NCBI RefSeq assembly: GCF_026262505.1
Contig: NC_067205.1
Coordinates: forward strand, 10,354,001-10,418,000
Reading direction: 5' to 3'
Length of the DNA: 64,000 nucleotides
Source of the DNA: Trichomonas vaginalis G3
Lineage: Eukaryota > Parabasalia > Trichomonadida > Trichomonadidae
Shown here one piece after another: positions 20,458 to 30,322 of this stretch; position 1 is the stretch's first letter; each line of letters begins with the position of its first letter. The translations under genes and the position numbers were made by a program. Below the pieces are notes generated by a model. That model saw only the letters and a program-made list of their open reading frames with translations. It made no database searches and was not told the origin of the DNA.

Positions 20458-20622
20458 ATGGATACCCCACAAGCTCAAAATTTACCACGAATCATAACAA
20501 GGGAGGAAATGATAAAAATGATGCGAGAACTTGCTAAAAATAACAAACCACTAAAACTGAGAAAATGTGGTTATGCAGTAATGATGGAAAGAGAGATGTT
20601 GTCAAAGAAAAATAAAAATTAA
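20458..20622 (+). CDS. Short basic Polinton protein
   Basis: 54 residues, MDTPQAQNLPRIITREEM followed by a basic, Met-rich helix. It has the element's T-rich leader and ATAAATG at its start, which supports a real gene despite the size. It converges on the next gene and overlaps its end by 4 bases. Function unknown. Confidence 0.5.
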   Translation: MDTPQAQNLPRIITREEMIKMMRELAKNNKPLKLRKCGYAVMMEREMLSKKNKN

Positions 20623-20939
20623 ATTTGGATAGAGTTTAAAAATTCATCTTTATTAAATTCATCTCTTCCAATCAATTTATTTATTCTATTAAATTCTTTT
20701 ATTTTTGCTTCACTCAGTTTAAGGATTGAACGGTAAGTTTCTAATTTTTCGATTATTTCCTTCTTCTCTTTATCGTTTTCAATTACTTTAGTTTTATGGG
20801 CATCAACCCCATCACATTGTGGCTTCTTTTTGTAATAGCATATTTTTGATTTAATTCTGTTTAGTTTCTTTTTATATTCATCGTCAGGACTCTGAATCTT
20901 AATTAAATCAGGACTCTTGACTGCTTTGTTGTCACTCAT
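20619..20939 (-). CDS. Small Lys-rich Polinton protein
   Basis: 106 residues, strongly basic and helical (YKKKLNRIKSKICYYKKKPQ; then coiled coil KEIIEKLETYRSILKLSEAK). It begins with ATG after the leader TTTAATTCGTAAGAA, shared with the - strand gene starting at 27156. It lies just downstream of the integrase. Unknown function, possibly DNA-binding. Confidence 0.5.
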   Translation of the reverse strand: MSDNKAVKSPDLIKIQSPDDEYKKKLNRIKSKICYYKKKPQCDGVDAHKTKVIENDKEKKEIIEKLETYRSILKLSEAKIKEFNRINKLIGRDEFNKDEFLNSIQI

Positions 20940-20959
20940 TTCTTACGAATTAAAAAAAA

Positions 20960-22441
20960 TTAAATATTATTTAAATATAATGGAGTAATAAAATAAATTG
21001 GAATTTCTATTAATTTATTGTCAACTTCAACTAATGCATTGCCGTTAATATATCTAACAAATTCAGCTATTGTGTCAAATCTTCGTCTTCTTTTTGTCAT
21101 TGATTTATCAGTTTTTCCATAATCGAGATGAATCAAAACTTTATCACCTTGTTTAAAATTCATGAGCCCCGAATTAATTTGTTCACGTTTAACATCATTT
21201 AACCTTTCCATTTGCTTTCTAATATATTCCCATTCTTTTGAAATATCATTTTTCATTTCCACTGGTTTCATGTTTATAGTTCTATGCCATGTATTATTAT
21301 AATAATATACTAACTGCTGTATGATGGAGTCATGATTTCCATCCCAGTATATCTGACCGTTAACCCCTAACGCATCTCTAAGAGTTCTCATTACCGCATC
21401 AACTATTTTATTATGAAACGTATATGGAGAGGATGAAAAGAAAAAATTAATTTGTGGGAAATAATGAGTCATAGTTGCCTGAAATCCTTTATCACCATCA
21501 CCCCTTATATTATCTACTCTTTCATGATCTAGTAAGTATTGTATAGCTCTTCTTGTTTCCTGTTCTGTTTTCCCTTTCACTGGAATGCAATATAAATATC
21601 TAGTGTTAATGTTAATGGCAAATAAATAAGTAACTTTTCCTTTTGAATATTCTAAATGATCGATTTCGTATGAATATGGATATGGTGCAAATGAAGGGCG
21701 ACTAAATTTTTCCTTTAACGGTTGAATTTTCGGGTCAGTTGGTTTATTTAATGTTTGAAATGGATATAATAAAGTGAATGATGAAGGATTAACTGAAGGA
21801 GGAGGCGGTACTGTCTTTGGAGGTTTTGGTGTTGCAGGTGGTTTAATTTTATCTGCTTTGATTTTGGAATTCATTCCCCCCTTCATTAATTCTGGATGTA
21901 TTCTATTCATTTGTTTTAAATATGCTGTATATAAAGGTTTGATATACTTTCCCGCTTCGAGTTTATGTTGAAGGATGAATTCCAAAAGTTGATCTTCATT
22001 TAAAAGTCGGGCTGAATATGGTTTAACTAATGAATCATAAATTAAAGCTTGTGCTTCATTTATGGTCTGAAGAACCTGGGTGTTTTGCATCTTTTGTTTT
22101 TGTTCCTTTGGTTTTTGCGGCTCATGATTATATAAATTATATAATTCATCAATATCTTCTTCTGTTAATACTTTATTTTTGAAATCTTTCAATTGTTTAA
22201 GTTGTGATTTAGTTTTTCCCTTTGTATATTCATTATTTTTAATTTTGTCTTTAATTTCAGAAATTATTCTATTATGATATTTCAAAATTTCATTTTTATA
22301 ATATGGATAATAATAATCCATATCATCACCCGTTATATTGTTATCATATTTTTGGAGATATGCTTTTAAATCATAATAAGTAAGAAAATTTTGATTAAGT
22401 ACTAAAACATCAATTAAATTTTTTAAATCTACGCTATTCAT
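20960..22441 (-). CDS. Polinton integrase (rve, RNase H fold)
   Basis: 493 residues. Residues 1-190 are a charged helical N-terminal domain, then a Pro-rich linker (PPATPKPPKTVPPPP). The retroviral-type integrase core covers about 255-400, with acidic positions visible in YEIDHLEY and IRGDGDKGF and a helix after FHNKIVDAVM. A basic C-terminal module with small-barrel/chromo-like character (GDKVLIHLDYGK and RRRRFDTIAEF) ends the protein. In Polintons this enzyme inserts the element and makes the 6-bp duplication seen at both ends. The open frame from ATG to stop is complete in length. Confidence 0.85.
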   Translation of the reverse strand: MNSVDLKNLIDVLVLNQNFLTYYDLKAYLQKYDNNITGDDMDYYYPYYKNEILKYHNRIISEIKDKIKNNEYTKGKTKSQLKQLKDFKNKVLTEEDIDELYNLYNHEPQKPKEQKQKMQNTQVLQTINEAQALIYDSLVKPYSARLLNEDQLLEFILQHKLEAGKYIKPLYTAYLKQMNRIHPELMKGGMNSKIKADKIKPPATPKPPKTVPPPPSVNPSSFTLLYPFQTLNKPTDPKIQPLKEKFSRPSFAPYPYSYEIDHLEYSKGKVTYLFAININTRYLYCIPVKGKTEQETRRAIQYLLDHERVDNIRGDGDKGFQATMTHYFPQINFFFSSSPYTFHNKIVDAVMRTLRDALGVNGQIYWDGNHDSIIQQLVYYYNNTWHRTINMKPVEMKNDISKEWEYIRKQMERLNDVKREQINSGLMNFKQGDKVLIHLDYGKTDKSMTKRRRRFDTIAEFVRYINGNALVEVDNKLIEIPIYFITPLYLNNI

Positions 22442-22566
22442 TTATATAAAAATAAAATAAGTGTTTTAAGGGTGCCCACCTCTTTGAATCATAGTATCAA
22501 AACCATCATTAACGGTTCCTTTTGTCTCTTCTGTGGTATTTCATTAAAAATAAAATATTTATTGTA

Positions 22567-25500
22567 TTAAATAAATGGCATACAACATCCATTTTCACAA
22601 CATACAGCCTTAGTGTGTGCTCCTGTTAATGCAGTCTTACCAATTGTTAAGCGAGTCATTGACCCGTTTTTAAGTTGTAAATTAATATTCTGACCATCAA
22701 ATATCACTTTATCATTTATTATATCCAAATATTTTTTAGGTGTTAATTGCTTATTTTGTCTTAAACTAACACCTTTCATTTTTTGTGCAATCTTTTTAAA
22801 ATCACTTCCATCAATTGAACCGTTGAATGATGTATAACATTTAGGACATAAAGCAACCATGTTATCACCTTGTTTCTCAATTGCTAAACCCAATAACTTC
22901 TTCTCATGTGCTTTTTCTTCGGCTTTATTCTTTAATTTAGGTTTAAATTTCTCATCAAAACAGAAGAAATCAAATGGTGCGAATTTGAAAATGTTTTTAT
23001 CATAAAATTGTTTATCGGTAACAATCGCCTGAAATGCTTGAGTGTTAGGAAGATTTGGGTCGCCAGCAATAGCCCAATAAGATGAATCAGTATCACCTTC
23101 AATGAAATGAAAACGATTAACATCCATGCATTTATACATAAAATCATAAATGAAAACCAAATACCAGTATTTTGCGTTATCTAAAGTGAAGAATGCCTCT
23201 TGTAAACATGTATCACATCTATAAAATCTATCTTTAAGCATCACTTGATATGTATCTTCACCTATTTCTCTTATGTTTTTAAACTTATTTGACATACATG
23301 CAACGCGTGCCTTCTGTGCATTCATTATTTTAGTCTTTGCATAATTTTGTGTATTCATTGCATCGTAACCATATGATCCATTAAGTGAAATCTTGCAAAA
23401 TAAACTTTTTCCTTTATTTCCTTCTAATTCAGCCTTTTGTCTTTCGTTCATAAATTTGTTCGCAAATTCATTAAAACAAGTGTTTTTCGTAAATGTTAAA
23501 ATTGATTGAATGTCATCAATGATAAAATGAAATCTGTCGATTAGATACCAAAGATAATAAGAAGAAAATGGTTGATATTGGTTGTATGTTGATGCTAACT
23601 GAGTTAATTTCCTCTGTTTCTGGTCAACCGGTAGATTGTTTGATTTCATGTAATTATACATAAAACTGCCAATTGTTTTTTCATCTGTGATAATATCTAA
23701 GTTTCTTATTATCGGTAAAAAGTTTATGTAATCATTAATGTATTTTTCATCAATGTGACCCTTTACTTCAGCAACGAATAAAGTATTTTTCTTCTTAATT
23801 ATTCCCAGTGCTTTTGCTTTCTTTGTTGCTGTATCACAAATGATAACACCATTCAATCTTCCCGGCATATACATTTTATGGTCAGTATATTGAATGAAAT
23901 CATGAGGATTAGATGAAAATGATGAAGGATATAATGAATTAAAGTCAACTCCAACGAAATGAGTCATAATGTTGGTGGTGTCCTCATTTGATACAGTTTT
24001 AGTTTCTGGATTATATGAAAGTTTATTAATGTGCGTGATTCCTTTAAGATTAACACGATGTTGAACATTTGATAACCACCAGTAATTCCATTACGGAGAA
24101 TGTGATAAGCTTCAACTGAATCTAAAGTCATTGGTAAATTATTTTTTAATGCATAATTTCTTAAATTGATTCTTAAACGTTGAACATCTTCATCTTTATT
24201 TGATTTTACGACATTGCAATAACAACACATTAACTGACAATTTTCTTTGGTATGTGGTTTTTCATTATCTATTCTATCCAATGTTGGTTTATTTGCATAT
24301 GTAAACGCTTTACCACACATTTTGCATTTAGATGAAAGGATTAAATCGTGATAGTATTGAAAATCATCCATTGAAACATTATTTTTAGTATCCCTTTCTG
24401 CTTTTTCATCTTGTTTCTTATATGATTCAATTTTATATTTCCAATACTTTTTCGTTAATTCAAAACTTGATTCTATCTCTTCCTCAGGATATTTTTCATT
24501 AGGATTAAAGTCTTTATATGCTAAAGCGTAACGAATCATTGAAGCATTCGATGATAAAGAAAGATTATGAAGCATGTCAATTTTATAAACAAATGTTTCT
24601 TCAATAATTTTATCAATTGGGTCAATCATAATTTCAACATCTTTATTGCAATAATGAATAAAATATTCTAATCTATTCTTAAAATTTTTAGCATCATTGA
24701 GATATATTTGATAATCACTATCTGATATAGTTTCTTGAGTTAATGCTGAATAAAATGAATCTTCGTGAATGGTTCCTCTTTATATAATTCTTCTTCGTAA
24801 TTCTCCCATGTGATGAATTGATAAGGGAAAAAGGATTTAACACGTGATTTATTGTTTCCGAAATCTTGAGTGAATTGGTCTAATGTCCCACCCGCTATAT
24901 AATTTCTGATGTCAATAAATCTCAATTCATATGGAACGTTTGTTTTCTTTACAATGATTTGCTTAAATTGTGAAGATGAACCCAGCATTGATTTTATTTT
25001 CCATTTTGCAGTGTTTAAATCACGAAGAATTAAATTTAAATCAAACTTTCCCGAATTAAAACCTATGATATTCACTTTATTGAATTCCTCATCTAGAAGT
25101 TCTTTAAATGCTTCCTTCTGTTTTTCATTTAATGTATGAGACTTCATTAATTCTTCATATTGTTCAATATTTGATTTAGCAACTAATGAACAGGTTGAAA
25201 ATAAAAACTCAATCCAATCAGAAATAAAAGAATCACTCGAAGTTAAGCAAAAATTCCTCGTATATGTTTTATCATTTAATTTAACCGTTGATGATACCAT
25301 GAATGGTTTTAAGTAAGCGTTCAAAGTTGCACACTCAGAAAGTTGTAATTCTTCTTTAGTCTCTAATGTTTCGAAGTCAAAAGTAATATAATATCTTGTC
25401 GGTTGATAATATTCCTGCAAATTATGAGCTAATAACCACTGATATATCTTCTGTTTCGTAATATGTGGTGCATATGGTTGCTGTGTCTTTTGCAACTGAA

Positions 25501-26010
25501 CGTCTTGAATTAATCTTCCATTATTTTCTTTACATTTCTCACAATGCTTTAAAAATCTTCTTTGGTTTTTCCTTTCTGGATCATCACGGATAGAATAAAC
25601 TTCTTCTTTACAATATGGACAAACTTTATAGCCGGTGAGTGCTTCAACGTCTGTTATTCTGTCAGCGTGAAGTTTTCCACATGGACTCTGTGTTAATAAA
25701 ATATTTACTGTTTCAAATTCTGGATCTATCATTATTGATTCCACTAATGGAAAGTCTACCTTATTTATGTCCACGTCTTCTGGTTGAGGATCACAATAAT
25801 AGAAATCAATATTAACATTTAACATTCTCGCTAATCTCTCACTTTCTGATGAAATGTCAAACCCTTCATATGCATCTATTGCTTCATTTAAATACTTCTA
25901 CGAGTTTTAGGATTAACACCATCAGGAATGTTATAGAAGCGTTTAAATAACCTTCTACCTTCTGCTCTAATTTGATTATCATTCATTTTAGCGGTTCCGT
26001 TTTTGTTCAT
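22567..26010 (-). pseudogene. Polinton family B DNA polymerase locus, broken
   Basis: Protein-primed-type polB locus. In order from the 5' side: a Cys-pair zinc-like module (CPYCKEEVYS with CEKCKEN), exonuclease motifs (ITFDFETLE; IIGFNSGKFDLN), an HNH-like zinc module (CKMCGKAF, PTLDRIDN, CYCNVVKSNK), and the palm motifs VDFNSLYPSSF (A), KISLNGSYGYDAM (B) and EGDTDSSYW (C). A Cys-rich tail (CPKCY; CCENGCCMPF) ends it. Such polymerases replicate the linear element from its ends. The start follows the leader TTATTCTTACATAA before the ATG at 26010. About three breaks. Confidence 0.88.
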
Positions 26011-26061
26011 TTATGTAAGAATAAAAAAAATTTAAAAAATAAATAAAAATAAAGTTTATTT

Positions 26062-27156
26062 TTAAAGCCCATAAAATGAATTAAGAACACATAAATTTTT
26101 ATCATCTGCGACGTGACGAATACATTTTAATTTACTCAAGAATGCGTACCCTGATACATTAAATCTAATTCCTGTCTTATTTAATTTCACAACTTTGAAA
26201 AGGAATGTATGAATAGCTATAAAATGATGAGAAGATGTTTTATGGGTTGCTTCCATTTTTTCTGAAATAAATGAATAAATATAATGTTTATAAGTTTTCA
26301 TATCTTTTATATTCTTAATAACGAATGGTATAGACCTTTCCACTTCATCTTCCTTCGGTGCTGTTCTTTCATATGAAACATTATTGGTATCTTCAATAAT
26401 GAAACCACAATCACACAAAATTTTATAGGTTCCAATGGTTTCTTTTGATATTTTATCTAATAAATCAAAAACTTTATCAACACCTGTGCATTTATTTAAA
26501 TAATAATTTGTGTAAATATCATGATCTTCTTTCTTAATCGTATTAGTTGCATATGTCACATTTTTAAGAGCTTTTTTGAATTTCTCAGAATCGAGAGGGG
26601 GTGAAAGCAGGATACAAGGGTATTCTTCATTATCAATAAATTGTAACTTATGTTTACGAATAAATTTAGTACCTTCTTCTGAAAGTGTTTCGTCTATTTC
26701 ACCATCTAATAAATTTTGTGTTGATTCTGAGACATAATTTTTATATCTTTCTTCATGAGATTTCTGAACTTCTGATTCTGAAGCTGGGATATTCATTAAA
26801 CCCTCTACTTCATTTTCAACTTCTCTTAATTCCTTAATTTTTTCATCTATTTCATCTCTTATTTTTTCCAGTCTTTCAATTTCATTGTATTCATCATCTT
26901 TAATCCGTTCTTCATAATATTCAGGGAAAACATCAGGTTCTTTAGGTTTTTCTTCTTTAGATGTTGGATATAAGAAATTTATAACATCATCTTTATTCAT
27001 TTTTCCATCATAATCAAACTCATTTAAAAACTCCGCGAATTTTTGACAATTTCTTAAATAATATTTACTAACTTCATAACCCGCCTCCTTTAATATATCC
27101 TTTATTTCCTCGTTTGTGAATCCTAATTTTTTAACGTTGTTAGTTTTGACGCTCAT
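26062..27156 (-). CDS. Polinton protein, 364 residues, unknown
   Basis: Rightmost gene, reading away from the right terminal repeat toward polB. The N-terminal region is a helical bundle type (GFTNEEIKDILKEAGYEVSK). Residues 95-125 form a coiled coil (NEIERLEKIRDEIDEKIKEL). The C-terminal region is beta-rich and ends VLNSFYGL. I recognise no domain and no catalytic triad. It shares its leader (ATTTTTAATTCGTATGAA before ATG) with the gene starting at 20939, so co-expression is likely. Position next to polB may suggest a replication role, which is inference only. Confidence 0.55.
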   Translation of the reverse strand: MSVKTNNVKKLGFTNEEIKDILKEAGYEVSKYYLRNCQKFAEFLNEFDYDGKMNKDDVINFLYPTSKEEKPKEPDVFPEYYEERIKDDEYNEIERLEKIRDEIDEKIKELREVENEVEGLMNIPASESEVQKSHEERYKNYVSESTQNLLDGEIDETLSEEGTKFIRKHKLQFIDNEEYPCILLSPPLDSEKFKKALKNVTYATNTIKKEDHDIYTNYYLNKCTGVDKVFDLLDKISKETIGTYKILCDCGFIIEDTNNVSYERTAPKEDEVERSIPFVIKNIKDMKTYKHYIYSFISEKMEATHKTSSHHFIAIHTFLFKVVKLNKTGIRFNVSGYAFLSKLKCIRHVADDKNLCVLNSFYGL

Positions 27157-27194
27157 TTCATACGAATTAAAAATAATTTTTCGTAAGACATTGA

Positions 27195-27474
27195 ATTTTT
27201 TTATTTTTTATTTCATTATGGTAGTGAATCTTTTACTCGTTTATGAGGTCTTTGATTATGACTCCATTGATTCCATTCAGGATTTAAACAATGTTTAATT
27301 AATCGCGGAATATCTGACATCATCTATATATAGCTTCTTTTATAAAAGATAAAAAATAAATTATTTTAAAATTAATGTTAATTTTTTAATGATTTATAAA
27401 TAAATATATTTTAATGCATCGTCTATATATAGATGTAACAAAAAAAGTCACACACCCCTTCCTATCCTACTACT
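27195..27474 (-). repeat. Right terminal inverted repeat of the Polinton
   Basis: Exact inverted match to 7203-7482 as far as I can read, ending CCTATCCTACTACT. Confidence 0.93.
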
Positions 27475-27480
27475 AATATA
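27475..27480. repeat. Right target-site duplication of the Polinton
   Basis: AATATA, same as 7197-7202. The host sequence resumes directly behind it; the next 256 bases to the module of copy B hold no gene. Confidence 0.9.
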
Positions 27481-27736
27481 AAGATTTATTGTTAAAACAT
27501 AATATTTTTCTCTATTGATATTATAAAGAATATTCATGGAAATGCAAGTTCTGCATTCGTAAAAAGTTTTTATTCCATATTCAATAACCATAAATAAAAA
27601 CCACTCAAAAATCTAAAAAATAATTCAAACAAAATTTGAAAGGGAGTTTTGAAAATAATTAATATGTAAAATGAAAAATTAGGATTTATACTTTGTAGAA
27701 AAAGTATCAAATTAATATACTAATTTATGTATTATT

Positions 27737-27773
27737 AAAAACCTCATTAGATTGAGAGACTGAAATTTTTGAG
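27737..27773 (+). promoter_or_regulatory. Conserved upstream module, copy B
   Basis: AAAACCTCATTAGATTGAGA then GAAATTTTTGAG; one of four copies of the family module. It is weaker in the first half (ACCTCA for ATCTCA). Confidence 0.45.
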
Positions 27774-27873
27774 TGTTCATTTTTTAATTCAATTTTGGAT
27801 AGGAATTAATTCAATTTCTTGATATTGACACAACTGTAAAAAATTTTAAACTTTTAATTTGACATTTTTTTCA

Positions 27874-28953
27874 ATGTTGCTTGGAAACCTTGTATTTGCT
27901 AGATTTATCACATACAATGATTCAGATTGCAAAAAAATAGTCTCTGGTTTTAATATATTGGAACCAGGTGAAGAAGGATGTATTGCATTATCATTCTATA
28001 TTGCAAGCAACAATACAAATTATAGTATAACAGCTACGTATACTACACATGATGGAGAATTTCTGGACTCTGTAACTCGTAATAAACCTTTTGCAGTTTC
28101 ATTAAATATATCTTCTTATGCAAGAGTGAATTCAAAAATTAAATGCTTAGAAAATAGTTATGGTTGCAAATTACAATTATTTCGAATTGATCCATCGGTA
28201 ATATCATTCAGGAAACAAATTAGTAAGAGGAATGGAATTGAGTACACTTATGATTACAAACATTACCAACATTTTTCTGCGAAGTCATCTGGATCGCTAA
28301 CAATTAACGCAAAACAGGAAGTAGTATATAAAAACAAACAAATTTATTTCTATATCGAATCATTCAATTATGCAAATATCGACAAATCGTTTAAGAAAAT
28401 AACAAATTCTTCAACAAATCCAAATATATCTGTAATTGTTTCGAGATCTGCTAGTGAATTATCAAATACAACGAGTTTTGAAGCATATACTGTATTTAAT
28501 GATCAAATCGTATTAGAACATTATCCAGATGAGTTTTGGGATCAATTTAATAATGGAACCACATATTCAAGAACAATATAAGGTAACACAACACTTATTT
28601 TCGAGAAAATTGGTGAACAAAGTGAAGACGAAGAGAAAAGTCTTTTTGGAGATGATTTCGAATATATTTTGTATAGTGAAAATACAATCAAAACGAAAGA
28701 AGAAGTCGAAAAGGATACAGTAATATATAATCCAACACCAAACATTACTAGTAATAAAGCACCATCACCAACACGAGGATCGAACGATTTGGGAGATTCT
28801 TCTAAATTGAAGAATTATCAAATTGCACTAATTGCAATTGGTTTAATTGTTATAATGGCGATCATTGTTATCTCAACAATCTTCCTAATTCAGAAATGTA
28901 AAACCATATCCAAATCATCTAAATCAGGCTCTGGTGAAGGTGAAGATATTTAA
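27874..28953 (+). CDS. Surface-protein family copy B, with in-frame stop before the membrane anchor
   Basis: Homologue of copy A. The start MLLGNLVFARF is short and hydrophobic and could be a signal peptide. The ectodomain has LEPGEEGC, FYIASNNTNYS, NKPFAVSLN and the four cysteines. An in-frame TAA at 28579-28581 follows TYSRTI exactly as in copy A. The frame then reopens to the membrane segment and GEGEDI tail. From about 28563 to 28948 the DNA is almost identical to copy A (6700-7085), while the ectodomains are far diverged. This points to gene conversion of the 3' part, which would have copied the stop as well. Whether the anchor is ever translated is unknown. Confidence 0.55.
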
Positions 28954-29022
28954 ATAAAGTAAAATTGATAAACAATTAAATCTAATTGTCAAAAATTCTT
29001 TTTTAAGGCGGGGTACTCTCTC

Positions 29023-29113
29023 AAGTGAGGTATATTTCAAAAGAATCACTTGTTGAGATAACAATAACAATTGGTGTTATTGTTATAATCATCTTTTGAA
29101 ATATACTTCACTT
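29023..29113. repeat. Intergenic long hairpin
   Basis: Arms of 22 bp, AAGTGAGGTATATTTCAAAA and its inverse at 29092-29113, with one mismatch. The loop holds a second stem, ATAACAATAACA against TGTTATTGTTAT. It lies 70 bp behind the stop of copy B; it could be a 3' processing structure or a small foldback element. Confidence 0.6.
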
Positions 29114-29400
29114 ATTAATTTTTCCAACTGAAAATCTGGTAAAATCATACTATACATGTTAAAAATATAATTAATTAATTAATAAAGTCACTCTGCCACT
29201 TGATCAATAATATAAAATTTAATTGTATGTGATTAGATATTTATTTAGTGAATGGTAAATTAAATTTATTATATGGGTATCAATTATTGGTATATCATAT
29301 TCATCTAGTTTATAAGACGTCAAAATTAAAATTCTTGAATAAGAATATCAAATCCAGCTCAATGATTTTACTTCTAATTTAATCTCAATTATGTATTATC

Positions 29401-29439
29401 AAAAATCTCATTAATTTGAGAAGGCGAAATTTTTGAGAG
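29401..29439 (+). promoter_or_regulatory. Conserved upstream module, copy C
   Basis: AAAAATCTCATTAATTTGAG, then GCGAAATTTTTGAGAG and a T-rich tract; intact even though the gene behind it is a remnant. Confidence 0.5.
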
Positions 29440-29654
29440 ATGATTATTTTTTAATTCAATTTTGTTTTTGTGATAAAATAATTAGTTTCCGTAATTACAC
29501 GTCAAAAAATCGAATTTGTAATACAATTTTATTAATTATCATAAAAAAATTGAATGCTTTATATTTTCATTTTCAAGAATTCTTCCTGATTAAGAAAGGC
29601 AAAACCAAATCCAAAGCATCTAAATCGGACTCTGGAGATGGGGAAGATATATAG
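29440..29654 (+). pseudogene. Surface-protein family copy C, remnant
   Basis: Only the upstream module and the last codons of the family remain. The end encodes FFLIKKGKTKSKASKSDSGDGEDI-like sequence (the cytoplasmic tail of copies A, B and D) and stops at 29654. Most of the ectodomain and the membrane segment are missing by internal deletion. Confidence 0.6.
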
Positions 29655-30194
29655 AAAAAGAATAATGATTCAATAATAAAACTTATTTGTCAAAATTCTT
29701 TTTTAAACATCATTCTTTTATCATGAACTAATGCAAAGAGATTTCACTCTCCATATAACCAACATTTTCGTATACTTTTCAATGTTTGATTTCAAAGTTC
29801 ACTAATAATCAAGCTAATCATCAATTGTTTCAGAAAGAAACAATGGCTCAAGCTCAATTTTATGAAACAATCAGTGAATTTATATAAACATAAAATCATT
29901 TTAACAAAATATCAGACTCCAATTACAAAAAACTAAGAAAAAATATTGAAGTAATTTAAAAAGTTACATCAATGAATATTCGTTGATGAAAGTTCTATTC
30001 GAAATCCTCGTGCGAATGATTTAAAATTATATATAATCAAGATTATATGAAAATTATTGAAACCATTCAATAATCTTAATAAAATTCAATGCAAATTTTT
30101 GAATATCATTCGAATTTATACGAAATGTGAATTTGGGTATTTGTTTTATTGCTTCAATTTTTAGAATGTTTTTATTTCAATTAAATACATTATC
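29655..30194. other. Noncoding spacer between copies C and D
   Basis: A+T-rich, no coding frame. It contains only short palindromes such as ATTGTTTC...GAAACAAT near 29824. Nothing more can be supported. Confidence 0.45.
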
Positions 30195-30233
30195 AAAAAT
30201 CTCAAACAATTGAGAGAGTGAAATTTTTGAGAG
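30195..30233 (+). promoter_or_regulatory. Conserved upstream module, copy D
   Basis: AAAAATCTCAAACAATTGAG, then AGTGAAATTTTTGAGAGG. Best match to the four-copy consensus; 90 bases before the first ATG. Confidence 0.5.
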
Positions 30234-30322
30234 GTGATTTTTTTAATTCAATTCTGTTGTTACATATATTTGTCAGACAATAAACTTTTGAAGTTATTAT
30301 TAATTCTTACATAAAATTTTGA

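Larger units (their letters stand above)
7203..27474. mobile_element. Maverick/Polinton, 20.3 kb, broken
   Basis: A 20,272-bp element with 280-bp terminal inverted repeats and a 6-bp target duplication. Parts seen: two capsid-type genes and other virion-type genes, an FtsK/HerA-type packaging ATPase, a phage-type fibre gene, a KilA-N gene, a primase-SF3 helicase, a retroviral-type integrase with a C-terminal basic module, and a family B DNA polymerase locus with an HNH-like module. Virion genes run mostly on +; integrase and polymerase run on -. I did not recognise a maturation protease. The identical repeats and intact duplication say it inserted recently, but it is a fossil: roughly ten breaks, one of them a mariner insertion in the major capsid gene. 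Confidence 0.95.
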
